Assembly (NCBI RefSeq): GCF_009727055.1
Contig: NC_052355.1
Span: forward strand, 5,894,183 to 5,958,182
DNA: 64,000 nucleotides
DNA from: Benincasa hispida
Lineage: Eukaryota > Streptophyta > Magnoliopsida > Cucurbitales > Cucurbitaceae
Direction: 5' to 3'
A model generated the notes under the pieces. That model was not told the origin of the DNA and did no database searches. It worked only from the letters and a program-made list of their open reading frames with translations. Below are positions 22,033-33,477 of this stretch, in pieces; the first letter of the stretch is position 1; the number at the start of each line of letters is the position of its first letter. The position numbers and the translations under genes were made by a program.

Positions 22033-22400
22033 TTAATGCACTTTTTGAACTCCTCGAACAACATAGACCCCATTTATTTCGACCCCTCTGAAGATAGGCT
22101 TACTATTCTTCAATACTTCACAGTAGCCTTCCTTTCCTCTATATTCACAGTCGATTGAGTCAAGCATGCCTAGTGAAATCAAGTTTCTCTTCAATTTAGG
22201 CACATGTCTGTTATTTCTTAGTAATTTGATTGTCCCATCTTCTAGCTTAAATGAGACAGAGCCAATTCCAATCACTGGACATGAGTTATTGTTACTCATG
22301 TATTCTGAACCTCCATCCAGATCTTTATATGTGTTGAACCAGTCCTTATGAAGTGTCATATGAAAAGAACACCCTAAGTCTAGAACCCAATCTAGGTTCT
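22033..22400 (-). pseudogene. Protease region of copia 3
   Basis: WVLDLGCSFHMT (near 22395-22360) is the copia protease active-site region with D-L-G where D-S-G is usual; if real, this is a Ser-to-Leu change. NNSCPVIGIGSVSFKLEDG, VPKLKRNLISLGMLD and GVYVVRG follow, as expected between protease and integrase. A stop near 22030 separates it from the integrase frame. Confidence 0.72.
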
Positions 22401-22512
22401 TATCTAATCCAACATCATCAACCCTTTGATTTGAAGTAGCTAGGGCATCTGAATAGAAAAAAGAGTCCTTCGTGACTGAAGCTTCTCCTGATTGACTTGG
22501 CTGGACTTTCTG

Positions 22513-23287
22513 TTATGGTTGTGGTTGTTGTTTGTTCTTCTGTTCATTTCTCCATTTCAAGGTTTTGCAATCTTTGATTAGATGCCCCAACTTCTTACAA
22601 TACTTGCATCTAACCTTGGATTTTTCGTTACCTTCTTCTATAGAATTGTGCTTGCCTTTTTTTTCATTGTTTTGTTTAGTCTTCCCTTTAACATATAAAC
22701 CTTCAACACTGGGTTTCTCTTTTTTGTTTGTTAGAAGCTCCATTTCTCTAATTCTTAGGGCTTAAATGATTGTATCAATTGATACTGAATCTCTACCATA
22801 CTTTAAATTTAACATCCTTGTAAGAGTCTAGAAGTGAGTTAAGAAGCAAAAAAGCTTCATTATCAGCCCCAATCTCTTCACCTTGAGTCTTAAAATCAAT
22901 CGTGATTCTTTTAAAGTCGTCAAGGTTTTCTGTTAGTGTCTTTGAGGAGCTCATCTTGAAGGTGAAAAACCTTTCTCTCAAGAAGAGTTTGTTCGGCAAG
23001 TTCTTTGTTTCATACAATTCATTCAACTTAGTCCACATCTTGAAGGTTGTTTCTTGATCTATGACCGGTCTTAATATACTATCTGATAGGTTTAGGACAA
23101 GGGTACCATGAGCAATTAGCTCCATATTCTCCCTTTCTTCCTCTGTTGTGGTGATAGGTAATTTGATTGGGTCTTCAAGGGCCTTGTGTGCCCTTTGTTG
23201 CCCCAAAATTGCCTTAATCTTGGCTTTCCATAGGCTAAAATCTTTTTTCCCATCAAATTTTTCAATGTCATATCTTGTTACTACCAT
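22513..23287 (-). pseudogene. Gag of copia 3, two frames
   Basis: The 164-codon frame from ATG 23287 (MVVTRYDIEKFDGKKDFSLWK, MWTKLNELYETKNLPNKLFLRERFFTFKM, LDDFKRITIDFK, LLNSLLDSYK) is a typical copia Gag. A one-base shift near 22800 and a stop move it to the frame holding the zinc knuckle CKYCKKLGHLIKDC (C-x2-C-x4-H-x4-C, near 22620-22580). The PBS-to-ATG distance of about 80 bases supports this start. Gag would form the particle; with its shift this copy could not. Confidence 0.82.
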
Positions 23288-23366
23288 CTTTTGTTTTCTT
23301 TAAGGTTTTGAAAGCTCCAAGATCCACTTTCTTTTGGTTCTTGTCTGATCTTGAAGATTTCTTGCA

Positions 23367-23379
23367 GGCTCTGCTACCA
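23367..23379 (-). other. Primer binding site of copia 3, initiator tRNA-Met
   Basis: TGGTAGCAGAGCC on the minus strand, one base from TGGTATCAGAGCC, three bases after the LTR end CCAACA. Confidence 0.75.
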
Positions 23380-23382
23380 CTT

Positions 23383-23973
23383 TGTTGGGCTGAAGTTAAA
23401 AATGATATGGGCTTTGTATGAAAAACTCGAGGCCTAAGAAAGGAAAAAAACAATTTGATCATTAATGATAAAACCAGCTGCTTCAAAAACAACGTGTCGA
23501 AAGCACAATCCGTGTGAAATGATCCTCAGCCCTACACGTTGATGGCCAAGTTTATTATCTTGCACTTCACCGATATGAAAAACTTGAATGACTACTCCAA
23601 AATTATTTCCTTTTTGTTTCAAAGTTTTCGAGAGAAAATGAAAAGAAACTATAGGGAAATGTTGCTGGATTTTCTTCAAAGGGCTAATGACGATGGAGAT
23701 CACTGACAAACTAAGAGAATAGCCGAAGAAGAGAAGAAAGAAGACAGAGATTTTTTTACGTGGTTCGGCCTTAATATGCCTACATCCACAGAGGAGCTAT
23801 ATTCAAATCTTGGAGATATTCTTGGAGAGCTACAGATTAGTTTAGCTAGTTTTCTTTTATCTTCAGTACATCTCTTCTTATCTAGCTACATGTGTATTTA
23901 TACAGAAAGTTTGTTTAAGTACAACGGTTACAACAAACATTGTATAAGTTGATTTCATCATATTTCATTAACA
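23383..23973 (-). repeat. 5' LTR of copia 3
   Basis: On the minus strand it runs from TGTTAATGAAATATG to GCCCAACA, 591 bp. The TATA box is at 23895-23902, and the ACGTGGTTCGGCC block common in copia R/U5 sequence is near 23760. The partner duplication cannot be seen. Confidence 0.7.
23895..23902 (-). promoter_or_regulatory. TATA box of copia 3 LTR
   Basis: TATAAATA on the minus strand, about 80 bases into the LTR. Confidence 0.6.
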
Positions 23974-24343
23974 CTAAACCACGTAGCTGCCTGCTTGTTA
24001 AAAAAATTCGAGGTTTAACTTCCAAAATATGTAACTCAAACCTCAGACCTTATCTCGTAAAAGTTCCTTCTGAAAACCTACTTATAATGGTGATAACAAT
24101 ATTACCTTAAATTTTCAGCTTGAAATTCGACGTGGTTTGCCCTAGATCTAAGATTCTTTGTCGAAGACTTGGAACCGCCCCAAACAAACCCTTCGCCAAT
24201 TCCTTCCTTCTCTGGCCTTCTTCTGGCGAGAACTTCCTTCTAGTGGCTCGGCTTCAGAAACTAGACTCAGCTTTCAAACGGTACAAAGATCACTTGATTT
24301 TCTCAAATGAATCATCCAAATTAAGCTCTTGAAGTTCCCTTTT

Positions 24344-24353
24344 CCTTTTTATA
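24344..24353 (-). promoter_or_regulatory. TATA box, minus strand
   Basis: TATAAAAAGG within the LTR-like sequence, downstream (on minus) of the CTCGATG array. Confidence 0.45.
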
Positions 24354-24469
24354 CTGTCGCCAAGCCTTTTGTATGAAATCTTCTTAAGCCACCTCACCCA
24401 CTAGTGGAGTTTAAGGGCCCAGATTAAGTCATCTGTCTGGATAAAAAAAATTAAAGTTAAATGCTTCAA

Positions 24470-24760
24470 GAGAAACTCGATACACGATGGAAAAATTGAT
24501 GGTAATTTGGTAATTCTCGATGGAAAATTCAATGGTATTCTAGAGAATACTCGATAGAAAACTCTATGCTCGATGGGATACTTGATGCTCGTTGGCTTGC
24601 TCGACGCACGATCCTTCCTCTATCACACATACTTAATGCTAGATCCTTCTTCGATTTCTCACACTCTGTGCACAATCCTTCCTCGATCGCACATAGTTGA
24701 TGCTTGGTGGCATTTACTCGATGTCCGCCTTGTGCTTACTCGATGCTCAGCCACCATTTT
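24470..24760. repeat. CTCGATG array
   Basis: Words such as ACTCGATA, TCTCGATGG, GCTCGATGG and TACTCGATGC occur about a dozen times. The core is the same as the leader array at 13380-13800, although the surrounding sequence differs. Confidence 0.6.
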
Positions 24761-24986
24761 TCACGACTAACACTTAGCCATAATTTCTTTGGCAAGGCTA
24801 GCTTAACAAGTACCCAAGAGCCATGTTTCCCGTACTTAAACATTTTCCTTCTTCAAAACTTATCCTTTAACCATTTTCCACAATTTCAATCTATCTTAAA
24901 TATTAAACCCCCTTACTTTACTAAACTCAACAATAAATATATTTAAAAAGGAAAGTAGGGTTCGAGTTTTACAAAAATGCTCAACA

Positions 24987-25967
24987 ATTCAAAATTACCC
25001 TACACCCAACCTCCACTGCAGAAAATCCCAATAAAAAATATCAAAACGTTCTTCCAAGGCAACACTTAGCAAAAATATATCCTTTAAATTTTGGCGCAGT
25101 TCAACAAAACAAAGTAACACAACCTAGATTTAGAAATAATCAACAAGAAATACTTATAGACAAGCAAAAATCAAGTAATTTTACCTTTAGGTCAAATGAA
25201 AAACTCCAAATCGTTGAAAAAGATCTTCAATTTTGCAAGAGGGAAAAAAACCCACGAAAAAGAGTCTCGAGGAGGGAAGAAATCGAGTGTGGTTGATTTG
25301 GGGGAGAAAAACTTAAGATTTGGGCTTGGGGGATGAAGAAATAGGGAGAGAGGAGAAGATTTTGAGAGAAAAATCGAGAGGAATGCAAAGGGGTACCTCT
25401 TCCCCGCGCCCCCCACGTGAGGAGTAGATCTGTCTTGCATCACCACAACGTTCTAGGACAGCGTTGCAACGCTTTGCCCTATTTTTTAAAATTTAATTAA
25501 CTAAGAGTAAACTAAAACTAATTTATACTAAACCCAAATTAATTATAACCTAAGTTAAACTAATTTTAGATTAAACTACTAATTTAACTAACCTAAATTT
25601 AAATTAATATAATAAAAGAAAAATAAACAATATCAATAAAAAAAAATTCACCTGGCTCCCTTCAGGAAGGACAAATTTCTAATATTGGTTACTCAACATG
25701 ACTCGTCCTATGTCAAGGTACGAAGACATTCTCGTACTTCTTCGACCTCTTCTTACTATAGTTTATGTAGCACTCAATGCACTGAAGAAACTTCGCTTCT
25801 AAAGGTGCCAAACAGGTCAAATTTTAGTTTTTTTTTATTCCTAAAGAAAGGGAAAAAGAATGAACTAGAAGACACGACGAACTCAGACGAGTCAAAAGTA
25901 GAAAAAGACACGATAGATTCTTGAGAACAAAAAAGAAGAAAACTCAAATATATACAAAATACCGGAT
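24987..25967. other. No gene seen; possible gypsy debris
   Basis: AT-rich with a purine-rich part (25200-25400, G/A on plus) and one AGCGTTGCAACGCT word at 25457-25470. Open frames at 25685-25924 and 25192-25446 do not resemble any family I know. Confidence 0.5.
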
Positions 25968-27508
25968 TGAAGTAATCGAATTCGTGGTGCGGAAGCATGT
26001 GATCATTGTTTACCTTAATTGTGTTATATGAAGTTTAAATAGTTTAGCAACAAAGCTATAAGATTACCGTGTTATTAATAAATTCAAAGGGAAAGCAAGT
26101 TATCTTAGAAGATCGATCTTCAATCTCTTCACCCACTTGGACTTTTCTTTTTGCACCAACAACATCTGAGCAAGACACCACCACAAATCTTCTTTGTTAT
26201 CCTCTTTGGACAAGGAGGTTTGTAAGAACTTTGTGGAAGGAAAGGGAAACATATAAAACTTATCATCTGAGAGTGTGAGTTTTTAGAGAGATTGAGAGAT
26301 AAAGAAAAGAAAAATTGTCATAATGCTTCACTACCCTTTTCAACTACAAACTTTATACAGATTTTAAAGACAAATAGAGAGAAAGAGGGTAACTACCCTC
26401 TCTCCACTCTCCCACTCTCCCACTCCCCTACAATGCAGGGGAGTTTGATTTAATTTAATTAAATTTAAAAGAGATAAGTTAATTTAATTAAAAAAAATGA
26501 AATTAAACAATTTAATTAATTAAAATATCTAATATTTAATTTAATTAATTTGAATCATTTTAAAATGTCCATCTTTCAGATAACCTATAATTTTAATATG
26601 AATCTTATTCACATTAATCATAACCTATAGTTTTAACATAAATCTAATGTATATTAACTTACTATTTGAATCTTATTCAAATACCAATACTCTCACATTA
26701 TATAGTTTAATTTTGAATCTAATTCAAAATTAACTTTATAATGTATATTAATTGTATCATATGCAATTATGTTATTTGTATCATACACAATAAATTTCCT
26801 TAAATTAATTTGAACTCTTTAAATTCATTCCACTTTAAAATTCTTTTTGAATCCATTTATGAGCTAGCAAAGAAATCTAATGGACTTATAATAAGCTCCA
26901 ATCATTCATGATTGATTCATTAAACTCTAAGTTAATCACTATTCATTAATTATGGGGCACTACACTAAAGACCTATAGTTGCACTTCTATCATCTGCGGT
27001 ATATTTTGTGTCCAATGAATTTATCATATTTTGTAAGTCAACCCTTCACAAATTGTTCATAATTTTAGATGGATAAAATTACCGTTTTACCCTTGTGAGT
27101 ACCTCCTGTACTTTAAATATCACTGATCCTTTAATGAACAATTCTGTTATAATTCAACTATAAACAAGTTCCTCTAGGGTCAGTGAGAGGGTGAGGTCTC
27201 ATTGTTCAAATCCTGGAGTCAGAACCTAAAGTCGGGAAGGGGTGAATTTCGTCTTGTGAAGCTATGTTCCCAGCTCCTCATTTGGTATTGCCCCCTAAAT
27301 GGTACGCAATTGAGTCGACAAATAAGGCCACTCTCACCCTACAAATCAAAGAACGACTCTTATGAGCAGGAGCTCAAAACTCTTTCAGGATTGAGATCAA
27401 GTTACATGGTTATTGTTTGAAATATAAAACTCTTCAATTAATGATACTACAAGGAGAGATTATTTTTTGAGGTCCGGTCTTATACAAACTCATTGTATAG
27501 GATACTCC
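25968..27508 (-). repeat. LTR-A-like fragment, minus strand
   Basis: Its reverse complement gives the LTR-A wording for the middle region (around 27070-27420: 'accgttttaccc', 'gttcccagctcc', 'actctcaccc') and an LTR-like end with GCGGAAGCATG near 25990. The start of the LTR is missing: at 27509 it meets a plus-strand LTR-B. The left edge is approximate. Confidence 0.6.
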
Positions 27509-28296
27509 TATTGGGATTGGTGTCCTAATTCTCCCAGAGTCTAGTAGTTTGTGAACTTTGTACACATTGTTATGAATAAAATAAGAGTTATTTTATTTTA
27601 CATTTACTCATATCCAATAAAAAAAGATCCGTGGCTATTGTATGAAAACTTAAGCATGTATATAAGATATACAAGTGGATCATGCCTTAAGTGATAACCT
27701 AAAAAGGTCTGTAGTATAAAGATTGAAGGATGCCTGATCCTGGGGACACAACGGATACGACCCGCTTTGTAGAGGTTTACTAGTGTTCTGAACTACTACA
27801 GATGGTTAATTCTGACCATCCATGTGGAGCCATGCAAACGGGGGTGTCATATACAAAGAGTTTGTATAAGACAGAACTACAAGATGATTCGTCTCTTTAT
27901 ATCACACCGTTGATACTTGAGACTTACATCTCACCTAAACGGCCATAGGTGAACCTCAATCTAGAGTGTTTTGGGAACTCTTGCCTTTGAGGATGGTCCT
28001 TTGATTAGTGTGGGTGAGAGTGGCCAGATTGCCAATTCAACAAGCCTACCTTTTTGGAGATTTGTCTGATTTGGGAGTTGAGAACTCAGTTACATACGAT
28101 GGAATTCACTCTTTCCTCAAAGCAGCGGTAAGTAGATAGATTGCTCCCTTAAGGGCTAATTTCGGATCTTGAACATAGTGGCCATAGCTTCTCATTGGAA
28201 GAGAGGACTTAGTCATAGTAGGACTATGACTTATGTTCATTAGAAGAATCAGTGGTACTTAAGGAGTTAGATGTAACTATAGGGGCATAACAGTAA
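27509..28296 (+). repeat. LTR-B fragment
   Basis: It starts TATTGGGATTGGTGTCC, with an A where other copies have G, and follows LTR-B to 'ggggcataacagtaatg', where it joins an LTR-C fragment. Compare 45270 and the minus copy ending at 31432. Confidence 0.8.
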
Positions 28297-28319
28297 TGCG
28301 AAGCTTGGAGGTCGTAGCT

Positions 28320-28530
28320 TGGAATGCAGGGGAGTATTGCAACACTGCCCACAACGTCGCAACACTCCAGATTTTCACCAGCATCAGCATCACAATGTAG
28401 CACAACGCTTCAACCCAACACTCTCGGACAGAACGCTCAGCGTTGCAACGCTCCTCTACAGTGTTGCAACGCTACGAAATTTGACAGAAGTGGAGCATAG
28501 TGCGCGTGCAAGTGAGCGTTGCGACGCTGC
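28320..28530 (+). repeat. GCGTTGCAACGCT motif array
   Basis: AGCGTTGCAACGCT, a perfect 14-bp palindrome, and near copies such as GTGTTGCAACGCT and GCGTTGCGACGCT occur about eight times, ending 10-20 bases before the TATA box. Confidence 0.75.
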
Positions 28531-28539
28531 CTCGTTTTC

Positions 28540-28547
28540 TATAAATA
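28540..28547 (+). promoter_or_regulatory. TATA box of LTR-C fragment
   Basis: TATAAATA, preceded by GTTTTC as in the other LTR-C copies (50108, 54141). Confidence 0.6.
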
Positions 28548-29478
28548 CATCCCCTTGGCCCTAGGTCAAGGTATGCCGAATTTTGGAGGCCAAATTGATG
28601 GAGGCTAAGGAAAAACTTCATCCTTCTTCCTTTTCCTTCAATTTTCAGTATCCTTAGTAGTTAGTCGAGTAATGCCAGATTGTAGCTTCTCATCCCCCAT
28701 GAGAAAGTAAGATTTTTGTTTCTTAGTTTAGGGATTCGGAGGAACTCGTTGTAATTTATGACATTTTAATTTAATGATTTATTCAAACTTGTTTATGGGT
28801 TTTGATCTTAATCTATATGTATGAATTGCATGATTTTAATTGTTGATTGACACTTAATAATTTTGTCATGTAATTTTAACGCTTTTGAGATTACCTTGTA
28901 ATATCTGACAAATATTATAGGATAATCCCAAGAGAAGTAATAGGTTAGTTAGGCAAAAAGGACTGCTCCTAGCAACCTAGAGAAAAAACATATTGATTGT
29001 TTAATAAGATGATGGAAATTAACATTCATCTTAGCATAATCCCTACATCTTAATGCAATTTTTTGATTTGTATGGAGCGGATTCGTTTTCTTTACATTTT
29101 GACTAATTAAATAATTAGGACCATTCGTTGGGATCCCGATCAATTGGGCTAAGCATAAGCAAGGAATTTAAGTCATAAATTTGGTCGATGATCTAAATTA
29201 AATTGGGTGAATCCATTCCTCTAAGCTAAGATATCTCGATTAGTTGCACTTCTGTCTTTACTTTTCTCGCATTTTTATTTTCATGTAATTTCAATTATCC
29301 AACCTTACCAATCCCCCCTCATTTATCACTTTAACTAAAAACAAACTTGTGTTTCCCCGAGGATCGACCCCGGACTTGCCGCTTGTACTACTAGTTAGTA
29401 TAAGTAGTTAATGATTTATAAATATTATCTGTAGAGCAAAGGTTTGGGAGCGACACCAAAATTCCTACTGTCACTACA

Positions 29479-29664
29479 CCCAGGGGCATTTTAGTCTTTT
29501 CATCCTTCTGTTGCTATTAAGTGCTCCGCATTGATCTAAATTGCTCTTGAAACATCCCTGGTCTTTTTTGTTCATTTTCCTGTCAAAACACTCAATAAAA
29601 CATTAAATTTCGAAGAACTAACACGATTTAGGTGGAAATGAATAACTCTTTTGGAGAGCTATCA
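29479..29664 (-). repeat. LTR-C start fragment in opposite orientation
   Basis: Its reverse complement starts TGATAGCTCTCCAAAAGAG and reads about 190 bases of LTR-C U3 up to the 'gaccaaaatcccc' region. It ends where the plus-strand LTR-C piece ends. Confidence 0.6.
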
Positions 29665-29671
29665 AAGGTTT

Positions 29672-31432
29672 TGAAGGAAATCGAACTTAAGATTTCCTTG
29701 AGCAGTGGAACAAGATTATTCCAAATTACAATCATAAATCAACAATAAGATTTACAGTCGACTTCAAACAAACGGTTATGCGATTCATATAGAAATTACA
29801 GCATGTAAAATACAAATGTACAGAGGGAAAAAACTATACTGACAATGGCAGAAGTGTCTCCACGCTCCGATGCACACTTTGATCGAACAACAGCAACCAC
29901 GAGCGCTCGATCTACACGACCGCAACACCACACGAACACAGCACGAATACTTCGCTCTCGTCCTCAACGATCTCCTCGGTCACGAAGTCCTCTGCAACAC
30001 GAACTCCTCAACGATCTCCACAGCACCACGAACGGCCTCCAGAAAATCTCGAAGGTATCAAGTTGAGTCTGACACCCCCAACAAGGCGACCTTGGTATTC
30101 TCAATGTGAGAATCCAGAGGGTGGGCTCTGTTTGGACTTGGTGTGAGGCTGACGAACGGAGGAAACAACGATCGCATACACGACTGGGCAAGTGGGAGAA
30201 GTCGGAAACCTATCGTATAGGTTGATGCCCAATCATTTAGATAAAATTATGTGATCGTCTAGCAAAAGCTATGCGATCTTTTAGCTCTATCGTTTAGCTG
30301 GGTTTGTCGCATACAGACTCTACACGATTGTTTACCTTGGGCCAGCGATCGTCTAGCAAAGCTATGCTATCGTTTAGTATACGTTGCATGATCGTTTAGC
30401 TCACACATGTACGATCGTTTAGCTCACCCAACCGTCGTTTAGTAAATCTGTATTTACTTGACAACTTCCATGAGTTTCTTTTCGCCAGAGAGAAAACTCA
30501 AATTCTTTTCAATTTTTTGTGAAAACTTCTTTCTTTTTTTAAAAAAATAATAGGAAACCACTTTATTATGTGTCCATCTTAACCAATGAGAAGTGCGACA
30601 ACCCTTCACAGATCGCTCATAAGTACAGCTGGGCCAATAACCGTTATGCCCCTGTAGTTACATCTGTCTCCTTAAGTACCACCGATCCCTCTAATAAACA
30701 TAAATCATAGTCCTACTATGACTGAGTCTTCTCTTCTAAAGAGAAGCTGGGGCCACTATGTTCAAGCCCTAGAATTATCCCTTAAGGGAGCAATCTCTCT
30801 ACTTATCCCTGCTTCGAGAAATGAGTGAATTTCATATTGTGGATTGAGTTCCCAGCTCCCAGATCAGATAAGTCCTCAAAAAGGTATGCATGTTGAGTTG
30901 GCAATCTAGCCACCTTCACCTATACTAATCAAAGGACCGCCCTCAAAGGCAGGAGTTCACAAAACACTCAGGATTGAGGTCGTGTCACCTATGGTTGTTT
31001 AGGTGAGATGCAAGTCTTTAGTATCAACGGCGTTATATACAGAGTCTAGTCATCTCGTGGTCCAGGTCTTATACAAACTATTTGTATAGGACACCCCCGC
31101 TCCACGTCTCCACACGAATGGTTAGGATCTACCATCTGTAGTAGTTTACAACATTTACAAATCTCTACAAAGTGGGTCGTATCCGTAGTGTCACCAAGAT
31201 TAAGTATCCCACTTTAATCCTTATACTATAGACCAATTTAGGTTATCACTTAAGACATAATCCACTTATATATAACATATACATGCTTAAGTTCACATAA
31301 GATAACCAAGGAGCTTTGTTTATTGGATATGAGTAAATACCATAATTAAATAACACATATTTTATTCATTGAACAATGTGCATCTTTACAAAACAACGAG
31401 ACTCCAGGAGAATTAGGAAACCAATCCCAACA
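29672..31432 (-). mobile_element. Solo LTR-B, minus strand
   Basis: On the minus strand it runs from TGTTGGGATTGGTTTCC to GATTTCCTTCA, 1761 bp, with a perfect 5-bp duplication and no internal region. It lacks the AT-rich block present in the copy at 45270-49063. It landed 7 bases from the end of an LTR-C fragment. Confidence 0.88.
30230..30445. repeat. CGATCGTTTAGC motif array in LTR-B
   Basis: GCGATCGTCTAGC, ACGATCGTTTAGC, CTATCGTTTAGT and similar words occur about ten times. A degenerate version, with ACGATAG and TAAACGATC, is in the other LTR-B at 48470-48600. Confidence 0.75.
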
Positions 31433-31437
31433 GGTTT

Positions 31438-32463
31438 TGCATTAGTTCTCAATATTGGATCTTTGGAGCCAAAAGAAGAATTTTTTAGTAGAATACAGAG
31501 GCTCCTTGGTGTCAAAATCGATTGGAGAGCATGAGAGGGTCAATTCTATCACGAAAACGAGATCGGAATGTTGGATAATTCTTTCTGTCCCTTTTTTCAT
31601 CTTGGATTCTTTTCTTTATTTTTGTATTCTTGCTATGGTCAGTCTATGAAAGCCATATTAGGCTACATTTCTCATAGTTTTATTGGTAGATGCAATCTTT
31701 GGCTTAATTATTGAACACTTTACTTATTGAATGTTAATTTGCATTTATGCTTTCTAGCATGATGGTTCTTAATGCTTTTGAATGTCTGATCAATATATGA
31801 ATCATTTTATGATTTGAATCATCTTGGGAGAGTAAGCTTTAGATTAGATCAGACATGCTAGACTACCGTTTGAAAATACATGACAATAGGCGAATGACGA
31901 TAGAGGTTGTTGATAAAGAGTCTCAATGTTTACTTAATTATCTATATTCAAGAGATTATTAATTAGTAATTAGGTGAAAGAAAAGATTAATCTTGAGAGG
32001 GACAATCCGGATAAAAGACTTCTAGATCTAGGTGTTGTGTTATTTGGTTCAAGAGTGAAAGCAATTGTGATTAATAATGTCTTTGATAAACTCTATTCCC
32101 TAAAATTTTTCTTGTTGATAAACTTCATATTCGACCGCTTTTATTGGTTTCTTATATCAACTTAGCTTTAATGTATATCATGTGTCTATCTCTAAATAAA
32201 ATTGGAATGATCTTTGAATAACTAAAAGATTATCAATCTGATTCCCTAAGGACGATACTGGTCTTGACCATTTTAACTATATTATAACTTGATGTAATAT
32301 AGATGTAAAGTAGTAAAATAATCACAACACATAATATCATATCAATTATCTAAAGTTATCCATTGAATATCATTTTAGTCCTCTCTTATTAACCTAATGC
32401 AGGAACTCATGGTCATGTTTAAGAACCAAGGCAGTGATACCTAAGCCTAGGCATGAATGGATT
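31438..32463 (+). other. No gene; LTR-like transcribed-region debris possible
   Basis: The wording resembles the R-U5 part of LTR-C-type elements (long T-rich stretch with 'ttccctaaggacgatactgg...cttgacc' near 32240, like 'ccctgaggatcgaccc' at 29350). No clear boundaries. Open frames at 31455 and 31974 look like chance. Confidence 0.4.
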
Positions 32464-32465
32464 AG

Positions 32466-32486
32466 AAAAAAAAAAAAAAAAAAAAA
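32466..32486 (+). repeat. A21 run
   Basis: Twenty-one A, possibly a retroposon tail. No body or duplication could be assigned. Confidence 0.8.
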
Positions 32487-33408
32487 GTGCATACATATAC
32501 GTTACTCTACCCTATTATAGCTCCACACCTGCTTTGAAAAGGGAGATAAGATATCCACAATTAAATTCCTCCATTTTCAGTATGAAACTCCCCCATCTTC
32601 TTCGACCTCTAAATCTCATATGACAGGAACTGACAACCAATTGACGGAGGAGCTGAAGAAGAATAAATCCATTACATGTAACATTCTTGTTTTGCAACTC
32701 TTCCATCTTCTTTGTCTGCCTCGTTTTCTACTTAGTTTCTTTCATATTATATCATGATAATTTATACACTTTTTTTGCTTGTAATGTCTACTCGTCTAGC
32801 AAGAGCTAAGTTTTTTGACAAGAAATAGCTTGAGACCTTGATGATGTTGTTGTATTAAGATAAGGCTATCTCTAATGAAGTATGTGTATGAATCCTCTTC
32901 TTGATAGCATATATTTTAAGAAAATACTTAGGTGCATCTAAGATAACATCTATCTTTGTGTTTTCCACCAAATTTCCTATTCATAATTTGCTACATGACA
33001 AATTCTTCTTATTTCTTTTTTGAAATATTTTAGTTCATTATCTATATGTGTAATATAGAGGGATGCATAGAGATGGATGCATCCTAAAGTATTGCTCTAT
33101 ATTTTAGGTGTCTTTATGTCCATTTGGCCAACTAATAACAACTAGTAGGGTAGCCCTAAAACTTGTCTCTTGAATCTTTCTAAGTTAACTTGTGATGTTG
33201 TCTTTAAGAGTTGAATGCCTTAGGCACTTAGGGAATTTAGTTTTGATTTCAATAAAAGAGAGAGGTTAGGTATTAAGTTTGTAAAGAGAAGAAAAGAGAG
33301 AGTTGTGGGTTAAGGCATTGAAGGGGAGCTAGCCAAAGTGTGGGAGCGAGGGAAAAATTTTGCTAAGTATATGTGCTAAGTGTGAAACCTAAAATGAAAG
33401 AAGGGAAA
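32487..33408. other. No feature seen
   Basis: AT-rich sequence without a convincing frame, RNA gene or repeat border. The 63-codon minus frame at 32515-32706 resembles nothing I know. Confidence 0.5.
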
Positions 33409-33413
33409 ATTTG

Positions 33414-33477
33414 TGTTGAAATACCTTGAATCTATTTGTTGGCGCTTCGAACAACCAAGTACGAGGGTCTCGCTGTG
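33414..33477 (+). repeat. 5' LTR stub of copia 4
   Basis: It aligns with the first 64 bases of the 3' LTR (36677 on): TGTTGAAAT, CTTTGAA and CAACCAAGTACG, with substitutions, then changes to protease coding at 'tgcccaaatagagagtgg'. Confidence 0.8.

Larger units (their letters stand above)
21516..23973 (-). mobile_element. 5' half of a minus-strand Ty1-copia element (copia 3)
   Basis: Reading leftwards: LTR (23973-23383), primer site (23379-23367), gag, protease and the first two thirds of integrase, ending at 21516 against an LTR-A fragment. RT, RNase H and the 3' LTR are gone. The LTR is much shorter (591 bp) than LTR-A or LTR-B, so it is a separate copia family. Confidence 0.82.
23985..24986 (-). 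repeat. LTR-like sequence, minus strand, boundaries uncertain
   Basis: On the minus strand it would start TGTTGAGCATTTTTG at 24986, carry a motif array, a TATA box (TATAAAAAGG, 24344-24353) and a leader of about 350 bases. The layout is that of a gypsy-type LTR. No second LTR or duplication was found; the left edge is a guess. Confidence 0.4.
28297..29478 (+). repeat. LTR-C fragment lacking its first 260 bases
   Basis: From GCTTGGAGG it aligns with LTR-C at 49857 onward: the GTTGCAACGCT cluster, TATAAATA (28540-28547), and an end near GTCACTACA. The missing first part is found in reverse orientation directly after it. Confidence 0.7.
29667..31437. repeat. Target-site duplication GGTTT
   Basis: GGTTT at 29667-29671 and 31433-31437 flanks the minus-strand solo LTR-B exactly. 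Confidence 0.88.

Noticed and set aside
29845..30109. Overlapping Arg/Thr-rich frames of 73-79 codons
   Set aside because: They lie inside the minus-strand solo LTR-B and have no counterpart frame in the copy at 45270-49063.
30230..30445. CRISPR-like or operator array of CGATCGTTTAGC
   Set aside because: Spacing is irregular and the array is inside a solo LTR that exists in several copies. Treated as LTR motif repeats.
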